Source: Bacteroidota bacterium (GTDB taxonomy: Bacteria > Bacteroidota > Bacteroidia > Chitinophagales > Chitinophagaceae). From it: a DNA stretch of 7,950 nucleotides. A model generated the notes under the pieces. It worked only from the letters and a program-made list of their open reading frames with translations, made no database searches and was not told the DNA's origin. The position numbers and the translations under genes are program-made. Numbering within the stretch: position 1 is the stretch's first letter; every line of letters begins with the position of its first letter. The DNA lies in assembly GCA_023426425.1 (NCBI GenBank), contig JAFAAT010000204.1, forward strand, positions 1 to 7,950, given 5' to 3'. Positions 6,643 to 7,950 of the stretch are shown one piece after another.

Positions 6643-7517
6643 CGCCGAACCATAGCTGCACAGAAGTCAGCAAATTCCTCTATTTGTTGTGGAGGTGAAG
6701 TGTGGTGTGGTTGAATACCGCGGTGCTCAGGTGTGAAACAGAAGGTAATGGTGAGATTAAACTCATCCAGGGACTTCATCATGTGGTCAAACCATTTATC
6801 AGCGTCGGGCCGGTAGGAGTCTGCCCAGCTAAGTCCGGTTCTCAGGTGCTTCACGCCTAGCTGACGTAACCATCTGATTGCATCATCAAGGCGATGATCT
6901 TCAAAATGAAACCACTGACAGATGCCGAATTCCGGAGTATAGTCTGAGAAGTGTTTGAGTGCAAGTTTAGGTGTGCCGTCTTCACGAAGGAGCCCCATGT
7001 AAAAGTGACGGTAGTATGAAGAGCCTTCTGCTTCCCTGTGGCGGGTAGTAGCTTCCCAGGCGCGGGGAAGATCATAGAGGCTATACCAATGGATCCTTGG
7101 CACCCTGCCGGAGAGAAGTTCTGCGGTACGGCGGAATCCAAACTCCTGCACCTCCTCAGCACCAAAGCTGGAGATTCCCACTTCTGTAACCCACACCGGG
7201 AGGTGAGTTACTGCCTGCACTTCTGCAATCCGCGAAGGCCATTCATTGATCTGCCAGTGATTCCAGTCTAAGGGGAAACCATGAACCGCAACTGCATTGA
7301 GGTCGTCAAAAGTTCCGAAGTTATTCAGTCTTTGGAGAAAATAAGGGTCGATCGGTGAAATGCCTCCAAGTACTCTTGTCAGCTCTGGTCTTTCGGCTTT
7401 CACTGCCTGCGCCGCCAGCTTCACCATGTCCGCGTACATGCGCCAGTCGGTGTCAATCTCAAAATCCCAATGTGATTTGTTATTAGGCTCATTCCAGAAC
7501 TTAACAGCTTCAATCAT
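6633..7517 (-). CDS. Glycoside-hydrolase-like TIM-barrel protein, apparently circularly permuted
   Basis: A 294-residue protein that reads as a clan-A-like (GH39/GH5-type) glycosidase barrel in permuted order. It opens with the strand-4 motif VKFWNEPNN (5-13; E10 the acid/base candidate), then VLGGISPID (49-57), LNAVAVHGFP (73-82), strand 7 VWVTEVG (108-114; E112 the nucleophile candidate) and strand 8 IHWYSLYD (142-149). Only then come strand-1-to-3 motifs: FGICQWFHFED (197-207), KHLRTGLSWAD (223-233) and LTITFCFTPEH (255-265). It ends with FCAAMVRRYA, the segment that normally precedes the NEP strand. An in-frame TAA at 7539-7541 is seven codons before the ATG, so no N-terminal half is hidden upstream. 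No signal peptide, hence probably cytosolic. The two catalytic carboxylates suggest activity; the sugar is unknown. The stop lies inside the convergent FrhB-type gene (10-bp overlap). Confidence 0.82.
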   Translation of the reverse strand: MIEAVKFWNEPNNKSHWDFEIDTDWRMYADMVKLAAQAVKAERPELTRVLGGISPIDPYFLQRLNNFGTFDDLNAVAVHGFPLDWNHWQINEWPSRIAEVQAVTHLPVWVTEVGISSFGAEEVQEFGFRRTAELLSGRVPRIHWYSLYDLPRAWEATTRHREAEGSSYYRHFYMGLLREDGTPKLALKHFSDYTPEFGICQWFHFEDHRLDDAIRWLRQLGVKHLRTGLSWADSYRPDADKWFDHMMKSLDEFNLTITFCFTPEHRGIQPHHTSPPQQIEEFADFCAAMVRRYA

Positions 7518-7551
7518 TTTCCAGACTTGTTTTTCTTCTTAGGCTGAATCG

Positions 7552-7580
7552 TGTGGCAGGTTAACAGTTAACTGTCCACA
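7552..7580 (-). promoter_or_regulatory. 29-bp dyad, candidate operator of the glycosidase-like gene
   Basis: The sequence is symmetrical about A7566. TGTGG (7552-7556) mirrors CCACA (7576-7580), and GTTAAC (7560-7565) mirrors GTTAAC (7567-7572). Only the three bases between these blocks fail to match, giving 11 of 14 positions per arm. A shifted 12-bp palindrome, ACAGTTAACTGT (7564-7575), lies inside. With a one-base centre it suits a dimeric DNA-binding protein better than an RNA hairpin. It starts just downstream of the predicted -7 box, 35 bp before the ATG, as expected for a repressor site. The regulator is not in the window. Confidence 0.5.
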
Positions 7581-7584
7581 GGAA

Positions 7585-7611
7585 CAAAAATACTTTCGAC
7601 ACCGGGACAAA
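7585..7611 (-). promoter_or_regulatory. Bacteroidota-type promoter of the glycosidase-like gene
   Basis: On the minus strand TATTTTTG (7592-7585) is a perfect match to the -7 box TAnnTTTG. TTTG (7611-7608) can serve as the -33 element, but the 15-nt gap is a few bases short of the usual spacing. Transcription would start near 7578-7580, giving a leader of roughly 60 nt that begins at the edge of the dyad. Confidence 0.5.
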
Positions 7612-7832
7612 CTCTACAGTTCAGTTCTGCAAAAATATAGTGCCAGGATTACATCCTTCGGGAATGAGGGACTATCTCCTATAGTAGAGAGGCCTGGTTT
7701 CTGCGGGATTGACGAGCCATATGATTCCTGAGGGGTGAAAGGTTCGCACCCAATAAATTACAACTGGAAGGATTTAGAAAAGCGCGGAGAGACATGGGGC
7801 AATTAAATATTTAAGCGGCTGGCAAAAAACAT

Positions 7833-7862
7833 TTTGAAAATCCGGCTGCTATTCTAATTTTG
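7833..7862 (+). promoter_or_regulatory. Bacteroidota-type promoter of tRNA-Ser
   Basis: TTTG (7833-7836) and TAATTTTG (7855-7862) match the -33 TTTG and -7 TAnnTTTG elements exactly, with an 18-nt gap. The -7 box ends 5 nt before the first base of the tRNA, so the 5' leader would be nearly absent. This is the clearest phylum-level signal in the window. Confidence 0.7.
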
Positions 7863-7867
7863 CGCCC

Positions 7868-7950
7868 GGAGAGATGGCAGAGTGGTCGAATGCGGCGGTC
7901 TTGAAAACCGTTGAGTGTAACAGCTCCGGGGGTTCGAATCCCTCTCTCTC
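7868..7950 (+). tRNA. tRNA-Ser(UGA), 3' end cut by the window edge
   Basis: A class II tRNA that decodes UCA and related serine codons. The 5' acceptor strand GGAGAGA (7868-7874) pairs with TCTCTC at 7945-7950; only the partner of base 1 and the discriminator base fall beyond the window. The anticodon stem GCGGT/ACCGT (7895-7899, 7907-7911; outermost pair G-T) encloses the loop CTTGAAA with anticodon TGA at 7902-7904. A long variable arm (GAG 7913-7915 with CTC 7924-7926) and the T-loop TTCGAAT (7933-7939) are typical of serine tRNAs. Whether CCA is encoded cannot be seen. Confidence 0.95.

Larger units (their letters stand above)
7518..7867. other. Gene-free region of 350 bp
   Basis: No coding region could be supported on either strand; the few ATG codons meet a stop within about seven codons. 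The side near 7517 holds the promoter and dyad of the glycosidase-like gene, and the side near 7868 holds the tRNA promoter. The middle (about 7615-7830) shows only a weak hairpin, GGGTG (7733-7737) with CACCC (7747-7751), which has no T-run. No attachment-site repeat or mobile-element end was recognised. Confidence 0.6.

Noticed and set aside
7733..7751. Hairpin GGGTG/CACCC as a terminator, and its GGTTCG as a T-arm of a decayed tRNA
   Set aside because: The stem is only 5 bp and no T-run follows. The surrounding bases cannot be folded into D and anticodon arms.
7782..7798. GCGCGGAGAGACATGG resembling the 5' end of tRNA-Ser, as a remnant of an integration or duplication
   Set aside because: The likeness covers only about 15 bases with gaps, no other part of the tRNA is repeated, and no integrase gene or matching 3'-end repeat is visible. 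Chance is the simpler explanation.
1..7950. CRISPR array, insertion sequence or prophage
   Set aside because: No regularly spaced repeats, transposase or phage proteins were seen on either strand.

Overview
The window looks chromosomal and comes from a bacterium of the Bacteroidota or a close relative such as Balneolota. Three things point there: perfect TAnnTTTG promoter boxes ahead of the tRNA gene and the glycosidase-like gene, almost no Shine-Dalgarno sequences except one, and protein sequences that read like that group. This assignment is by eye; I ran no database search. Base composition is moderate (a little under 50% GC by impression) and looks even, with no insertion sequence, phage gene or CRISPR array.

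Layout. Positions 1-1780 (+) hold the 3' part of a membrane proton-pumping pyrophosphatase (hppA), whose N-terminus lies outside the window. A strong stem-loop terminator at 1798-1832 separates it from a minus-strand pair: myo-inositol-1-phosphate synthase (1910-3235) and, transcribed ahead of it, a histidine-phosphatase-family enzyme (3347-3949 from the preferred start). A divergent intergenic region (3950-4177) then leads to a plus-strand two-gene operon: a polysaccharide pyruvyl transferase family protein (4178-5266) and an FrhB/FdhB-type iron-sulfur flavoprotein (5263-6642), joined by an ATGA overlap. The end of that operon runs 10 bp into the end of a convergent minus-strand glycoside-hydrolase-like gene (6633-7517). 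After a 350-bp gene-free stretch with a likely promoter and operator, the window ends inside a tRNA-Ser(UGA) gene (7868-7950), two bases short of the mature body.

How the genes may work together. The pyrophosphatase recovers energy from pyrophosphate as an ion gradient. The inositol phosphate synthase commits glucose 6-phosphate to inositol, and the neighbouring phosphatase could act on a product of that route (inference). The pyruvyl transferase/FrhB pair is a combination known from surface-polysaccharide loci, but here no glycosyltransferase, flippase or polymerase is present, so it is an orphan modification module.

Most striking item: the glycosidase-like protein carries TIM-barrel strands in the order 4-8 then 1-3. 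It starts at the acid/base NEP strand and ends where that strand would normally follow, so it reads as a circular permutation. An in-frame stop lies seven codons before its ATG. A near-perfect 29-bp dyad directly follows its predicted promoter.
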